Positions 1 to 12,605 of a DNA stretch of 64,000 nucleotides are shown here, one piece after another. This DNA comes from Halicephalobus mephisto (Eukaryota; Nematoda; Chromadorea; Rhabditida; Panagrolaimidae), in contig SWDT01000143.1 in assembly GCA_009193035.1 (NCBI GenBank), forward strand, positions 162,258-226,257, in the 5' to 3' direction. The notes below the pieces were generated by a model. It did no database searches, was not told where the DNA came from, and saw only the letters and a program-made list of their open reading frames with translations. The translations under genes and the position numbers were made by a program. Positions within the stretch are counted from its first letter, which is position 1, and each line of letters begins with the position of its first letter.

Positions 1-283
1 TCAAAAACGTCTCATTCGGCTTAGAAAAATTTTTCTGTTGCGATAAGAACGTCTTAGGTATCTATCATCGAATATTGGCTCAAAAAGACACTCCTCCAAC
101 AATGTTAAATTTCTAACTCAGACCTGTTTGCCTGTCTTGGATTTAAATTCCGAGGTCGATGATCTTGAATAAATATAATAAATTTTTAATATTTGCCGGA
201 ATTTGATACTCTGCGTTTCGAAACGCGTTTTTTACAAAATTATAGTTGAAAATTTAATTTTTAGTTCCTCAAAACTTGATGGA
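1..283 (+). promoter_or_regulatory. Upstream region and probable spliced-leader acceptor of the ABCA gene
   Basis: No coding sequence is visible in these bases. A 3' splice acceptor of the form ATTTTTAG ends at about 265, 18 bases before the ATG at 284, which fits trans-splicing of a spliced leader onto the downstream transporter message. The region before it is AT-rich with no clear core promoter motif. Confidence 0.4.
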
Positions 284-3200
284 ATGGGTGTTTTTGCTCA
301 ACTCCGTCTCCTTCTCTGGAAAAACTGTCTAACTCAGATCCGGTCGCCATGGTTTACAGCTTTGGAATTCATTTTGCCCTTGATTTTGATCTGCGTCAGC
401 TTCGGTGCCATGATTGGAGTAAGTTTACTTGTCTATTGAGTAGGAAATAAATATTTGCATGTTTTTAGCTGAGAGGTACATTTGAGAAAGATTACGATCA
501 GTACTACTACCCCTCATGGCCAGTTTTTGGTTCATCTTATGACTTAATTAATCCACCTACAACAACTCTTGCTGATCCAGATGGGCTAATTATCGATCCA
601 AACATTCTTTTTTCTCAAGATCTTGGAAAATGCGCATTTTTACATACCGAAATCGTGAACGACACTTTTTACAAAATCAGCATCAACTTCTTTTATGCAC
701 CAAGTAATCCAAACACGGATTCCATCATGGCGGAAGTTCGCAAGAGATTTGAGAATTCCGATATTTTGTCGATTTTCAAATCTCCAAATGGCATTACTTT
801 ACCACAGAATTCATCATTCAATCTACTACAGAATTACACGATTCAAACAATTAGCAATGTCACAGGATTTAAAAGTGAATCTGCTCTTTTGGATGAAATC
901 AATATTGCATTCGCGGATCAGTGCAACAATGCATTGATAGGAGGAATTGTCTTTGATGAAAAGTTTGCCAACGCAGATCTCTCAACACCAAACTTGAATA
1001 TCAGCTACACGATTCGTCTGGCTAATACCAAAAGAAGATCCAAAGAAGCTGGTCAAGGTTATCAACCTTGGGACATGAAACAGCTTTTTTCTGTCATCTA
1101 CGTGTCTGGTCCGATCAACCACGAGAAAGATGATGGCGGAGAGCCTGGATACTGGGAAGAAGGCTTCTTGATGATTCAAAGAGCTGTTGACGCTTCTGTT
1201 GCTCGAGTAATCAGTAATAATACGAACACAAATTATAACATTTTAGAAGAGCCTTTCTTTCTCGCTGTTCAAAGATTCCCATTCCCGGCCTATTCTTCGA
1301 AAATTATCGAAGTTGGAGCCTTCTTCTTACCTACAGTACTGGTCTTCTCTCTGATGACAAGTGTCATCTACATCGTCAGACAAATCGTCATGGAGAAGGA
1401 GAATCGATTGAAGGAATACATGAAGGTCATGGGTTTATCTCAATGGATCCACTGGGTAGCTTATTTGATAGTCAATTACGCCAAGATGCTTGTAACTATT
1501 ATTGTACTTTCCATTCTGATGTACTTTGTTACGGAGAAGAGCGATCCTTCAATTGCATTTGTCCTCTACGCTCTTTATGCCTTTGATGCTACTTATTTCT
1601 CCTTCTTGATCTCGACCTTCCTCCAATCTGGTACTGCTGGCACATTGATGGCTGTTTTGGGATGGATGTTACTGTATTTCTGGTACTCTTATTTCTCTAA
1701 TATTGACACACAGAAGCCACAACAACTTGGGATGAGACTAATCAACTGCTTGAATCCAGATGTCGCTCTAGGTTTGGGGATTGACTTGATCGCTCAACAT
1801 GAAACACAAGGTTTGTTCTCTTAAGTTCATCTTCTTGTAACTAATAGTCTTAACTTTACAGCAAGTGGAATGCATTGGGGTGATATCGCGACTCCTCCAT
1901 CCCCAGATGAATCTTTGACGATGCTTCATCTCTTCGTTATGTTGATTGTAGACGCAATAATCTTCATGATTCTTACGTGGTATGTGGAAGCAGTAAATCC
2001 AGGCGGTGAAGGTGTTCCTCAGAAACCGTATTTCTTCATTTTACCCTCGTATTGGTTCCCTCAAAGTCATTCCAAGAAAACCCATGCTCAGGACGAAGCT
2101 TTCGATGAAGTCCTTCCATCATCAAGGGTGGAACCTGAGCCTCCATTGACTCCTATGATCAAAATTGTTAATCTCTGCAAAACTTACGGTACTAGTCCCT
2201 TGAAGAAGTTGTTCGACTGTAAATTCGGCAAGACTGGAGAGAAAAAAGCAGTTGATAGACTAAACCTTAAGATGTATCATGGCCAATTGACAGCTTTACT
2301 AGGACATAACGGAGCTGGGAAAAGTACGACTTTCTCCATGCTTACAGGTGTCATTCCACCTTCTTCTGGAACTGCTTACATTGACGAATACGATATCAGA
2401 AACTCTCTTCCTCAGATTCGAAAATCTTTGGGACTCTGTCCACAGTACAACATCCTTTTCGACACTTTGACCGTTATGGAACATCTCGAATTCTTTTCAC
2501 TCGTAAGTAAACATAATTATTATTCTTTTGAATAATTTATATTTTAGTTGAAAAATCGTGGCTGGAATCCACAGGAAGCTATGGATATCCTGACTAGGTT
2601 GAAGATTGACTTCAAAAAAGATGCTCGAGCTGGAACTCTTTCTGGAGGACAAAAAAGAAAGTTGTCTCTTGCCATTGCCCTTATTGGAGGTTCTGAAGTT
2701 GTGATGCTCGATGAACCTACTTCTGGTATGGATCCTGGAGCGAGACATGAAACGTGGACTTTACTTCAAGCGGAAAAAGCCAATAGAACGATGCTTCTGA
2801 CAACTCATTATATGGAAGAAGCAGATCTTCTCGGGGACAGAATCGCCATCATGGCACATGGACAACTTCAGTGTTATGGTTCCAACATGTTCTTGAAGAA
2901 TCTATATGGTGCTGGATATCATTTGACTGTTGTTTATGAACATGATGCTGACCCACGACAAATACAGAAGTCCTATACTGACACTCTGTACACTCTCCAG
3001 AAGTACAGTCCGAAGGCTGAGATGCATCAGGCTGTTGGATCTGAGGCAACGTTCTTGTTACCGAATGCTGATAGACACGTTTTCCCGGAAATGTTCAAAG
3101 AATTGGAAGAGAGGCAAAATGAACTCAGTATTGAAAGTTTCGGAGTCTCCATCACAACGATGGAAGAAGTGTTTTTGAAGGTCAACGAAATCGCGAATGA

Positions 3201-6200
3201 ACAGAAACGGATCGAAGAAGGAAACGAAGAAGCCATGGATTACGGTGATCATAATCGAGAATACGAAAAATTGGAAGGTGCGAGATCAACAACTCGTCTG
3301 ACTGGTCTTGCTTATTATCTCCATCACGCGAAGGCAATGTTCATCAAACGTGGAATCTACTTCTTCAGGAAATGGACTCAGTTTATCCCTCAATTGCTCA
3401 TTCCAGTCCTCTACATGGCTCTTCTTGTGTGGGCTTCCACCACTATTCCAGGTCCGAAGGAACAAGACCCCTTGAGTCTAGATCTCTCCATGTTTGCTAA
3501 AGATGATCCTGTCAACACCTTCATTGACATCAATTCAACTCAAGTCAACGGACGTTCATTTTCAGAGTACGTTAAATTTAATATTTTTTTCTTACTTATC
3601 ACGATATTTGCAGAGTTATTCGGAAAGTAATTACGGACGAAAACAGTGGAATCAATAAGAAATTTACTTACACGAACCAGAGCTCTCCAATGATTGCGGA
3701 AATTGTTTCACAAACCAAAAGTGTAAGTTATAATTTTTAAAAACCCAATATTTTAATTTAGTCAAATTTCATAGAAATTTATAGAATCTTTCATAAATCA
3801 GTAAAAGATTCTGGAATTTTCCGACATTTAATCAGAATCTTCAGAACTTTCTCGGGTTCTATAAAAAATTCCGAAATTTGTGTCAAAAAACTTCGTAATA
3901 ACTTATAATTATTTTAAAAATGTGATTTTTAGCAAGGAACAAGGCATTTCGGCCTGCACAATCCAGTCGGATTTCAACAATATAATATTTTGGATTACTT
4001 CAATTACAGCATGCCAATTACACGTGAACCTAATTTACCTCAAGTCGTGAATGCTCTCTTCAATAACTTCGGTCTTCATTCTCCAGCTATAGCCGTTGCC
4101 ATTGCTGATACTGCTATTCTGAGAGAACAGCTTAATAAGTCTCAGCTTACTATCCACGTAACCAATCATCCTCTGCCTCCCACGAATGCAGATACTCTGA
4201 AAAACAAAGACATCAGCAACAGCTCTTCATTCATTCTCGGCTATGCCATCATTGTTTCTATGAGTATGGTGGTCTCCGGATACGCTAGTTTCCTCATCAG
4301 AGAACGAAAGAAGAAATCCAAGCACATGCAGATGATGGCTGGAATCCGGCCCTGGCTCTACTGGCTGACGACAGCGATTTGGGATGGTGTCTGTTTCCTG
4401 TTGCCGACATTACTCTTCTTGGTGATATATAAAATATTCAACATTAGTGAATATACTTCACGGTTCGAGAGTGTCGTTGATCTCCTGGTTGTCATGCTGC
4501 TTTTCGGATGGACAGCAATCCCATTTGTTTACTCTTTCTCCTTCGTCTTCGATTCATCTCCCAAAGGTTACACGATGATCGTCATGTATAACATCATCAC
4601 AGGAATGATTGGATCCATCGCTATCCCCATCATCAAACAGACGACTAATGACGCAACAGCCTACACTTGGGAAGTGATTTTATCTCTCTTCTTCCCGACT
4701 TACAACTTGAGTAACAGCTTCGGGAAAATTTACAACAATGAATTCGGCCGAGAAGCGTGTAAAAGTCTCAATTGCGCTCTTTCTGTTTTCCAAGAAGCAG
4801 CCAAAACTTGTTGTGGCTCTGAAGAGGGTAAGTTAGAATAACTTTTACATTTGAATTTTATTTTGTTTTCAGAACTCGTATATACGAACAATATTCTTGG
4901 AACTTTCAACAAGAAAGGTCTCGGTTTCGGAGTTATCTTCTTCGTGGTTCAGGGATTCCTCTTCTGGTTCACAACCATTGCAATCGAAAAGAATTGGTGG
5001 TCAACTTTGAAACTGAAAATAAAAGGAAAGAAGAAGACCGGATTCCAGAATATGGGATTCGATTGGGAATCAGAAAACGGAGGTCTTTCTTCCATCGAAG
5101 ATAGTGACGTTGTTCGAGAAAAGCAAAAAATGGCTAATTCCTCTCCTCGTGAAGCTGCAGTTATTGTCAAAGATCTAAAGAAATGGTATGGTAACTTCTA
5201 CGCTGTAAAAGGAATCAATTTCCACGTGAACCAAGGAGACTGTTTCGGATTACTGGGAGTCAATGGCGCCGGAAAGACTTCGACGTTCCAGATGCTCACA
5301 GGAGAAAACGACGTCAGTGAAGGAAATGCTTTCATCAACGGACACAGCGTTATCAGTGATTGGAGAAGCGCTGGTGAACACATCGGATACTGTCCTCAAT
5401 ATGACGCCATCATCAAAGAAATGAGTGGAGAAGAAACTCTTTACATGTTCGCCAGAATCCGAGGCATCTACGAAAAAGACATTCCTCCGATCGTTGACTC
5501 CATTATCGACGCCATTGGCATCAGAATGTACGCCAAGAGACAGATCAAAACTTATTCCGGAGGAAACAAGAGAAGACTCAGCTTGGGTATCGCCCTTGTC
5601 GGAATGCCAGAAGTCTTACTATTGGATGAACCGACCACTGGAGTCGATCCAAAAGCCAGAAGAGTCATCTGGGATATCCTTTCGAAGGTCCGAGAATTGG
5701 GCTCTGCTCTTGTCCTGACCTCCCACAGTATGGAGGAATGTGAAGCCCTCTGTACAAACTTGGCTATCATGGTATACGGTAAATTCAAATGTCTTGGAAG
5801 TGCACAACACATAAAAAGTAAATATGGAGCTGGGTATACTCTTCTGATGAGAGTTGATCCGCAGTATAGTAACATTATCAAATCCGAAATCCCGAAACGA
5901 TTCCCTGGATCTATATTGAAGGTAAGTGGGACGATAACAACTTAAAGTGAGGTATTTCATTGTTTCAGGAAGAACACGTCCAGCAACTCAACTTCGAACT
6001 CAAAAAAGTGGAAGGACAAACATGGTCTATGCTTTTCCAGGAACTCGAATCGCTCTGTAAACCATTCCACATATCAGATTACTCACTTTCTCAAACTACT
6101 TTGGAGCAAGTATTCTTAGAATTCTCGAGGGAAGCAGCGATGATCACTTCGAATTCAAATGAAAACGGATCCTCTAACAAAATGAATGGTCATGCAATCG

Positions 6201-6229
6201 AGAACGGCAATTACAACACTTTACTTTGA
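284..6229 (+). CDS. ABCA-family (ABCA3-like) full-length ABC transporter
   Basis: Eight exons (284-418, 469-1810, 1862-2502, 2548-3566, 3614-3722, 3933-4827, 4873-5921, 5969-6229) join in phase to about 1,816 residues, the usual size of a full ABCA protein. Order: a membrane helix near residues 20-42; a large extracellular loop containing [11 protein letters not shown], a motif shared with ABCA3; a membrane block; nucleotide-binding domain 1 with Walker [10 protein letters not shown] (about residue 640), signature LSGGQ (736) and Walker [13 protein letters not shown] (757); a second loop and membrane block; nucleotide-binding domain 2 with GVNGAGKTS (about 1,509), SGGNKRR (1,607) and [12 protein letters not shown] (1,628). 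Family members move lipids across or between membrane leaflets using ATP. All catalytic motifs are intact, so this is a working gene by sequence. Worms have several ABCA genes (ced-7 and the abt genes). The start and the loops look more ABCA3-like, but I cannot assign the orthologue and leave the symbol empty. Confidence 0.93.
3740..3920. repeat. AT-rich TTC/GAA-type repeat block in ABCA intron 5
   Basis: The intron between exons 5 and 6 is 210 bases, several times longer than the gene's other introns (about 45-50). The extra length is filled with short alternating GAA and TTC triplets in AT-rich sequence, the same texture as the larger blocks near 11.5, 21.4, 24.6, 29.2 and 54.5 kb. It looks like a member of that dispersed family inserted in the intron. 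Confidence 0.4.
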
Positions 6230-6289
6230 TCGGTTTTTAGTTAAGTAATCCCGTTACGGGTTTTAAATCAATATTTACGGCCATATAGA

Positions 6290-6313
6290 AATAAATTCAT
6301 TCCACGTTTTATT
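6290..6313. terminator. Two opposed poly(A) signals in the convergent 3' ends
   Basis: AATAAA lies at 6290-6295 on the plus strand, 61 bases after the transporter stop codon. TTTATT (AATAAA on the minus strand) lies at 6308-6313, about 150 bases after the minus-strand stop at 6461. The two signals are only 12 bases apart and face each other, so the 3' ends of the two convergent messages probably overlap or abut. Confidence 0.55.
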
Positions 6314-6460
6314 TTTGCTTTAATGGCACACTTGAGCTAAGTTTTGCACGTAGAATCATTAAAGCCAAAAGTGATATACAGTGGCAAACTTGAGTGAATT
6401 AGTTAATCATTACCTGCATAATGAACCGTATTTTAAGAGGAATCATCGACACTAATAGAA

Positions 6461-8179
6461 CTATGGATTAGGTTGAAGATTTTCTGAATTCCCTGACTGC
6501 ACAGAAATCGTTGTCGGGGATATAACAGCAACGTATTCATCAACAGAACTACATACAGCCTCAAGAAGGGGTTGGTTCTCGGTTCCAGATCCTTCTTTAA
6601 ATGGCGAAACTTTTGGGGTGAGTTTAGGAGAGTCGGACTTTACTGGAGAATTAGGAACAAATTCACATTCACTAGCTGGACGAAAGTTTTTCCGAAACTT
6701 AGAAAAATCCGTCTGACTCATGGTGTTAGATTGAACAGTATTAGGGCGAAGTGCAGATACACGATGAAGGACATCTTTGTCTCCATCGTCTACCAACATG
6801 AATTCGGGTAATGATATGTACGAAACAGAACGTTGCAATCTTGCACGAGTCTGTGGGAACGGTAAATCAGTATCGGTAAGTTTCCAAGGGTCCTGAAAAC
6901 ACTTGTGTATAAAGAAACCCAAAGCCGCTTACTTCACGATTGACTGCTTCAGCAACATTACTATCAGGGAACTTTTCCAAGAGTTCATTAACATCTCGCT
7001 GTCCAAGATGGTATTGTCTCATGAGTCTCATTCTCTGAGCTAATGTGAAAGCACGGAGACGATTCAACTGTCTCTCATATCCTTCGAAGAGTTGATCAGC
7101 ATGTTTAGAACCGAATTCACGAAGACGAGTCAGCTGAGCATTATAACTTTCTCTTACAGCATCGACGTGAGTAGCAACATAACTGTCATACTGAGTCTGA
7201 CCATAATCTTTAATTCTCGTCAACTGGTTGATGTAAGCTTCGCGGATCTGTTCTACCTGTCTATGATAATGTTCACTGACGATTACCATTTTTCTATGGT
7301 ATGCATCTTGCAAACTTCTAATTTGGGTTTGACGATAGACTTCCATTGCTTGCAAGAACGATTGAGCTCCCTTTCTCTTCTCTGAAAAATTAGTCGTTCA
7401 TATATCGAAAGATCTTGAACGAACCTCTTCGACGAATAATCGTCAGCCCAATCTTCTGAATAATGATCCAAACGATGTTTAGGACAAATGCTGATCCACA
7501 AAGAAGAATTGAGGCTATCACAGAACCATAGAAAACAGAATGGAAGATCACGGGACTGTACCATTGAGCATAATTCAGTCTCAACAACACAATATTCTCC
7601 GGTTTTATTGAGGTATTATTCCAAGTGTTGTTCATTTTTCTGAGTTCTGTTAATGTCGACACATGAAAGCAAATATACCTAAAAAGTGTGTTCAATTTGA
7701 GTGACAATATTTAAGAAAAACCTGTCGACAACCATCCGACTAGATTCAGCAATAAGTAACCCGCTGTCATTGAAAACTGTAAACATTCCGTTGACGGAAT
7801 TTGTCGTATAAGCTTTCATAGACCCGAAATCATAATATCCGATGGGTTCAGTAGTGTCAAACCGGAACCAGGATATAAGACCTTTGATGTCGGCTGTCTT
7901 TTTTGACTCCAACAACGGACATTGAAATATGGCGGGAGAGAGCCTGGACACTTTAGCAACAGTTCTATTCTGAGAATCCAATGAAATGTCCGTTGTGCAG
8001 TAGGCGGGATGGGTTTTCCCACAGTATGTCTGATCTTCTATCGCAGGCTGAATAGTAACGAAGGACCCGAATTCCATAATTGGAGATGTTGTCTGTGAAT
8101 TCTCAGCTGAATGGTTTAGATCTGCGTTTGTATCGCATAACTGAGAACATGCTATACAAACGACGATAAAGCGCCACAT
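6461..8179 (-). CDS. Single-pass membrane protein with an 11-residue-repeat cytoplasmic helix
   Basis: Four exons (8179-7722, 7678-7425, 7381-6933, 6892-6461) join in phase to 530 residues. The start MWRFIVVCIACSQL is a signal peptide, and a splice acceptor ending at 8185 leaves a 5-base leader, typical of spliced-leader addition. Residues about 25-195 are a luminal or extracellular domain with several N-glycosylation sequons (NHS, NRT, NDS, NNTW, NNTS). One hydrophobic segment spans about 197-228 and is followed by a basic stop-transfer RRREKRK. From about 255 to 370 the cytoplasmic part repeats an 11-residue unit such as SEHYHRQVEQI, REAYINQLTRI, RESYNAQLTRL and FEGYERQLNRL, with an aromatic residue at position 4 and leucine or isoleucine at the end. 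The last 140 residues are rich in serine and threonine and probably disordered. I do not recognise the family. It is certainly a gene, with function unknown. Confidence 0.85.
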
Positions 8180-9504
8180 ACACCCTATAAAATATAATAT
8201 TAATAAAAAAAACAAACCAAACTGCAGAACGAACACGCAAACAAGGAAGCAAAAACAACGAAATAGAAAACAGACAAAATTCAATTTTGTCATAAAGCAC
8301 TTTTTGCCAAATAAATGGACTCCCCGACCAGTCAGCTGGCGGTCGAGTGAACGCACCAACTGACTATATTTCGGAATAGTTGATCACTATTGACATCATA
8401 TATGATTTAATGGAGTCACATTGGTCCTATGAGGCGAGTTACTAAAATGACGGGAAGAGAAAAGTCTGGTCACATGGGTGCTCTGTTCCAGACTATTCTT
8501 TCACTCGGCCCACGAACAAATATTCCGGGAACAAGTGAGTAAATTAACCAAAAGAATGAATCGACTAAAATCGAAGGCAACTAGTATTTTAAATTTTAAA
8601 TTAAATTTAAAACTGCAAAGGGTTAAAAACATGATTCAATCAATCAGATGTCAAAACAGGTGATCAAATGTTTTCTTCATATACGTAAACTCAAAGAAAT
8701 TTCCAAAGTTTTTTGGAAGAACCGAGATAAGAATTAATCTTGCGAAATTTACTTTTTAGAAATCAATTTTTGAATAAAAAAGAGAGATGTGTCGAGTTTT
8801 GTTTGCTGGAGTAACTGCCTTAAGCAAAATGGCAAAAACGCCTTATTGAATAAAACCCCTCACACGCACTAGTCCTTTGTAAGATCTAAGAAAAGGAATT
8901 ACTATAATTACAGACTTTGGAAATCACTTTTGCAGTTTGAGATTTCGAATTCCAAATCCCAATTAAATAAACAAAAAATCGAAGAATGCCTCAAGGTCTG
9001 GAACCTCCTTCCTCCATTCTCTGACAAGTGAGGCACTTCAAATTCTGCCGAAAGTTTTCAAATTGTTTATTCTGGATACAAAGCCAGAAAGGGACAACTA
9101 ACAAAATTTTAAAAATGTCAATTTCCTCGTTTTCCAATTTAATTTGCTTTTTGAAGAGGGTAACTACCATCCTTGTTGCGTGACCAAATTGAGGTTATGG
9201 TCTGCTTGACCATTGGTAACTCAATTTCATTCAGAGGCAGTCGTCGTTCGATATAAAACGACTCACCAGTGACTTTTATATAATCGGTGCGCGAGCCTAT
9301 TCGAAAATCGCTCCAGAGCTCACTCACCGAAATCACCCGGCCTTAACTGTTGTTGGAGATGACTGGATGGCCACCCGCTGACTGGACTTCCATCAAGGGA
9401 AGAGACGATTAATGATCCCCGAACATTGTGTCTACCGTGATTACCTAAATTTGATTCAAATTGAAATGAATTTTACGGTCGAACGACAAAAGCCTCTTTG
9501 ATCG

Positions 9505-10270
9505 TGTTCATTTCTTTTTAAGTCTTGAATTTTGTTTTATTTAACTCGACTTCGTCACCTTTGGTGAACGTTTTGGTATCATCTTTCCTTAAGAATTTAT
9601 TCTCATTTTTATCAAAAAAGTCATAAAAATTAAATATGAAAGGTATCCTTTGACGTTAGAGAATTCAATTGTCAATAATTTTTCTCAAATCTATGAAAAC
9701 TTGATCTTACTCATTTCTATTTAAGTCTTGAATTCTATTTGCCTTCGTCACCTTTGATGAACGTTTTGGTATCATCTTTCTTTAAAAACTTATTTTCATT
9801 TTTTCATTAGAACTCCTAAAGAACATGTATGGAGTTTATTTTTGCATTGGGGAATTCGGTTGTCAAAAATTACTAGATTTATGAGATTTAATATTTTTTG
9901 TTTTTTTAAATCTTGAATTTTAGTTTTCTAACTTCATCACTTTTGGAGGATTTCATAATGTTATTTTTTTAAACTTATTTTTTTAACAAAAAATTTAAAG
10001 AATAAAAATCACTTTTTTGCGTTAGAGGATTCAGTTCTTAATAAATTTTTTAAAATCTATAAAAACTTGATTTTGTTCATTTCTTCTAAATGTTGAAGTT
10101 TACTTTTTTGACTCTGTCACCCTTTACGAACGTTATGGTATCGTTTTTCTCTAAAATTTTTTTCTTAAAAAAATTCTCACAATTATACATGAAAGTTATT
10201 TTTTAGTCCTAGAGAATTCAGTTGTCAATAATTGTTTTCAAATCCGTGAACAATGGATTTGAAACAAGAA
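9505..10270. repeat. Four diverged tandem copies of a 180-205 bp unit
   Basis: Units begin near 9505, 9711, 9895 and 10077. Each runs through the same landmarks in order: TCATTTCTT, TCTTGAATTT, CTTCGTCACCTTTGGTGAACG, GTTTTGGTATCATC, GAGAATTCA, TTGTCAATAATT and ATCTATGAAAACTTGAT. Copies 1 and 2 are closest; copy 3 has lost most of the GTATCATC segment. The array does not encode protein in any frame. Confidence 0.8.
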
Positions 10271-10595
10271 AAGGATTCAGAAAGTGGTTATTCCGTTTCA
10301 TTTGTGATTTAGATCCTTTGTCGATGATTTTTTCATTTGTTTGCTTACAATCCCTTTGGAACGCTTCGCGCAAAGCTCTTTATTTAACGAGGAGAACGCT
10401 GGCCATAGGCTACCGATCCTCCTCTACTCCGTCGTGCTTTTTCAAGATTCTAGTCGCGCTTCTAGTTAAATTTAGCTCCTTATTTGGACTGATTAGTCAT
10501 TTTTCGGTCGTTTTAACCTTTCCAAAAAAAGTTTCTTAGTCATTTTGTTTCGTAATTGGATTCACTATAGTTTTGGTTCCATCCAATTTACCTCA

Positions 10596-11117
10596 TTACT
10601 TTTCCCAGAAAATAAAACCGAAGAAGTTTCTGAATAATGACCCGTTTTTTGCTTTTATTCTTACTTCAACAGGGTTAAAGTTGGTTATGGAATAGACGTC
10701 GCATTTATTCGACCAGTTTTTCCATCTTTCGCGCATGTCAAGTAATCGAATGTCGACGAACACTGCTGGATTGATTCCTTGAGTCGTTTTGTTCTGATTT
10801 CCCAAATCTCAACAAAAATAGTGTTTTTAAGGTATTTTTTACTTGTTGGTTTTGCTTGACTTGCTGACTTACGTGAAATAGTATTTCCCAACCAGTTTCC
10901 TCGGAATTGTAATCTTGCCGCATTTTAGCCAGAGGCAACATCCGACTTTCGTTTTCTTGTACGTAGAAACAGACAAAAGAACGAATATCCTTGGGCAGTA
11001 AAATCACTTCCCCGCAACTAGTCTAACGACTTTTTTCGTTTCCGGTGTGAAGAATTCATACAATATCCCCAAGTGCTCATTACTCACAAAATCTCCAAGT
11101 TGTTTGCTCTCATCCAT
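10596..11117 (-). pseudogene. Broken coding remnant, two exon-like pieces, function unknown
   Basis: On the minus strand a 37-codon frame starts at ATG 11117 (MDESKQLGDFVSN...) and stops near 11004. An overlapping frame then continues with a coding-like sequence (ILLPKDIRSFVCFYVQENES...) to a good donor CAC|GTAAGT at 10873. An acceptor at 10793 opens a 65-codon frame ending at 10596, and donor and acceptor are in the same phase. The first frame breaks in a run of four G near 11010, where one base more would keep the reading open. Upstream to about 11340 the same frame reads as coding apart from one stop (motif KKQFWKHLRKMS). The composition is protein-like rather than random, but I recognise no family. 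It is most likely a decayed gene; a sequencing error in the G run is possible. Confidence 0.4.
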
Positions 11118-11399
11118 TTTAATGGTTTTTGCTTTGTAGAATCACAAGCTATAACTCAAAATATTTGAATGACGAATCCTCAAAGGATTTTTCGGATGTC
11201 TTTTTTCCACATGATCCAACAAGTTATATGGGTTTTTAGACATTTTCCTTAAATGTTTCCAAAACTGTTTCTTTTCCTTGTCAGAAATCTTTCCACGAAT
11301 CCATAGTTTGATGTCTTTCATTCCCCTGAGACTAATTCAGATTCGAAAGCTGGAAGTTCAAGTTCATGGGTCACGTTGCTTTTGAATTCGTTTCTGGAA

Positions 11400-11690
11400 A
11401 ATTAAAATTCCTTAGAGAGTCCTAGAATCTCGCGGAATCATATGGAAATTTCTGGGACTTTCAAAAACTTCCAGAGTTTCACAGAAGCTTTTGAAACTCT
11501 CCGGAATTTCTAAGAATCCAATTGAAAATTCTGAAGCTTTGAAAAGTCTCATAAAAGATTCCAAAGCTTCCAGAATCAATTAACAACTTTTGAAACCAAT
11601 ATCCGAAATTAAAAATTCTAAAAAATTCCAAAATATTTAGAAATTCGCATTGAGAGAATTTTAAAATTATTCTTAGTTTTTTGATTCTTA
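11400..11690. repeat. Block of closely spaced GAA/TTC inverted triplets
   Basis: The segment is a run of short phrases such as CCAGAGTTTC, AGAAGCTTTTGAAACT, CCGGAATTTCTAAGAATCC and ATTCCAAAGCTTCCAGAATC, in which GAA and TTC alternate every few bases. It is one of several such blocks in this window. It has no coding potential. It could be the remains of a mobile element, and the layout resembles clustered heat-shock elements (nGAAn/nTTCn). Confidence 0.5.
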
Positions 11691-12605
11691 TAATACTATA
11701 ATTTATTCAAAGTTCTAATAATTTCTATAAATATCTTAAATAGTAGTTATAATTTTATCTCGAATAAGGTTGTAAACACTTAAACTCCCTTTTTAGAACT
11801 TCGATAAGAGATCAAGAAATTTCTCCAATTTTCTGTTGACCATCTTTATCGCTACTTGGTCAGTAAAAAATTTTCTTCAAATTTAATAGACCACGCGGCC
11901 ATGCGGAAATCTTTTTTTCGTACGAAAACGAACAATGAAAAAAAGACATTTTTGGAAACTTTGGCCAATTGGTCATTGCTTTGCTTTTTCCGCTTTGTCA
12001 AGTTTTTTTTTCAAAAAATTGAAGCATCAAAAACTTTGTATTGTCTGGATGGGACTTAGCTTAACTTGACCCTACAGCTGACCACTTGTTGACCGGTTCT
12101 TTCGTGAACATACTTGACCCGACACGCAACCAGCCACCTGGCTGTCACGTTCTGCCTAGGGCTAGAGTTTGATCTCGATTGGGGCTTGCGTTGCATTTGA
12201 CTTGCTAGTTTGAACGTGTCAAATAGTCAGATGTATTCATTGTCTTTATTTGCTCAACGTATCATAACAGCTTGATCCTTTCCTTGTCATTGTTCTAATA
12301 GGCGAGTCTTTTTGTATATTTATTCGATCGCTTTGGCTTAAGGTTATAAAGAAGATATTCTTTCCTCGTAAACATAGGTGCATTTGTTCCATGAATAGAA
12401 ACATCTGGGGAAGTTGAAAGCTTAATTGTTTCGTTCGTGATTTCGATACTTTACTCATGACGGGAACTAACATTGGGAACTGAGTACTAGCCCAGCAGCT
12501 TGTTCCGCAAACTACTGGCTGTCTCGTCTAATAGTGAGAGCTGTGGGCCCTTTTTCTCCCTTTGAAAGAACTCCTTGCTGCCGTTTCTTTTCGTATAGTT
12601 CTAGG

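Noticed and set aside
10222..10539. A 105-codon plus-strand frame in the spacer
   Set aside because: It begins inside the tandem array, has no splice sites or family features, and its composition reflects AT-rich DNA.
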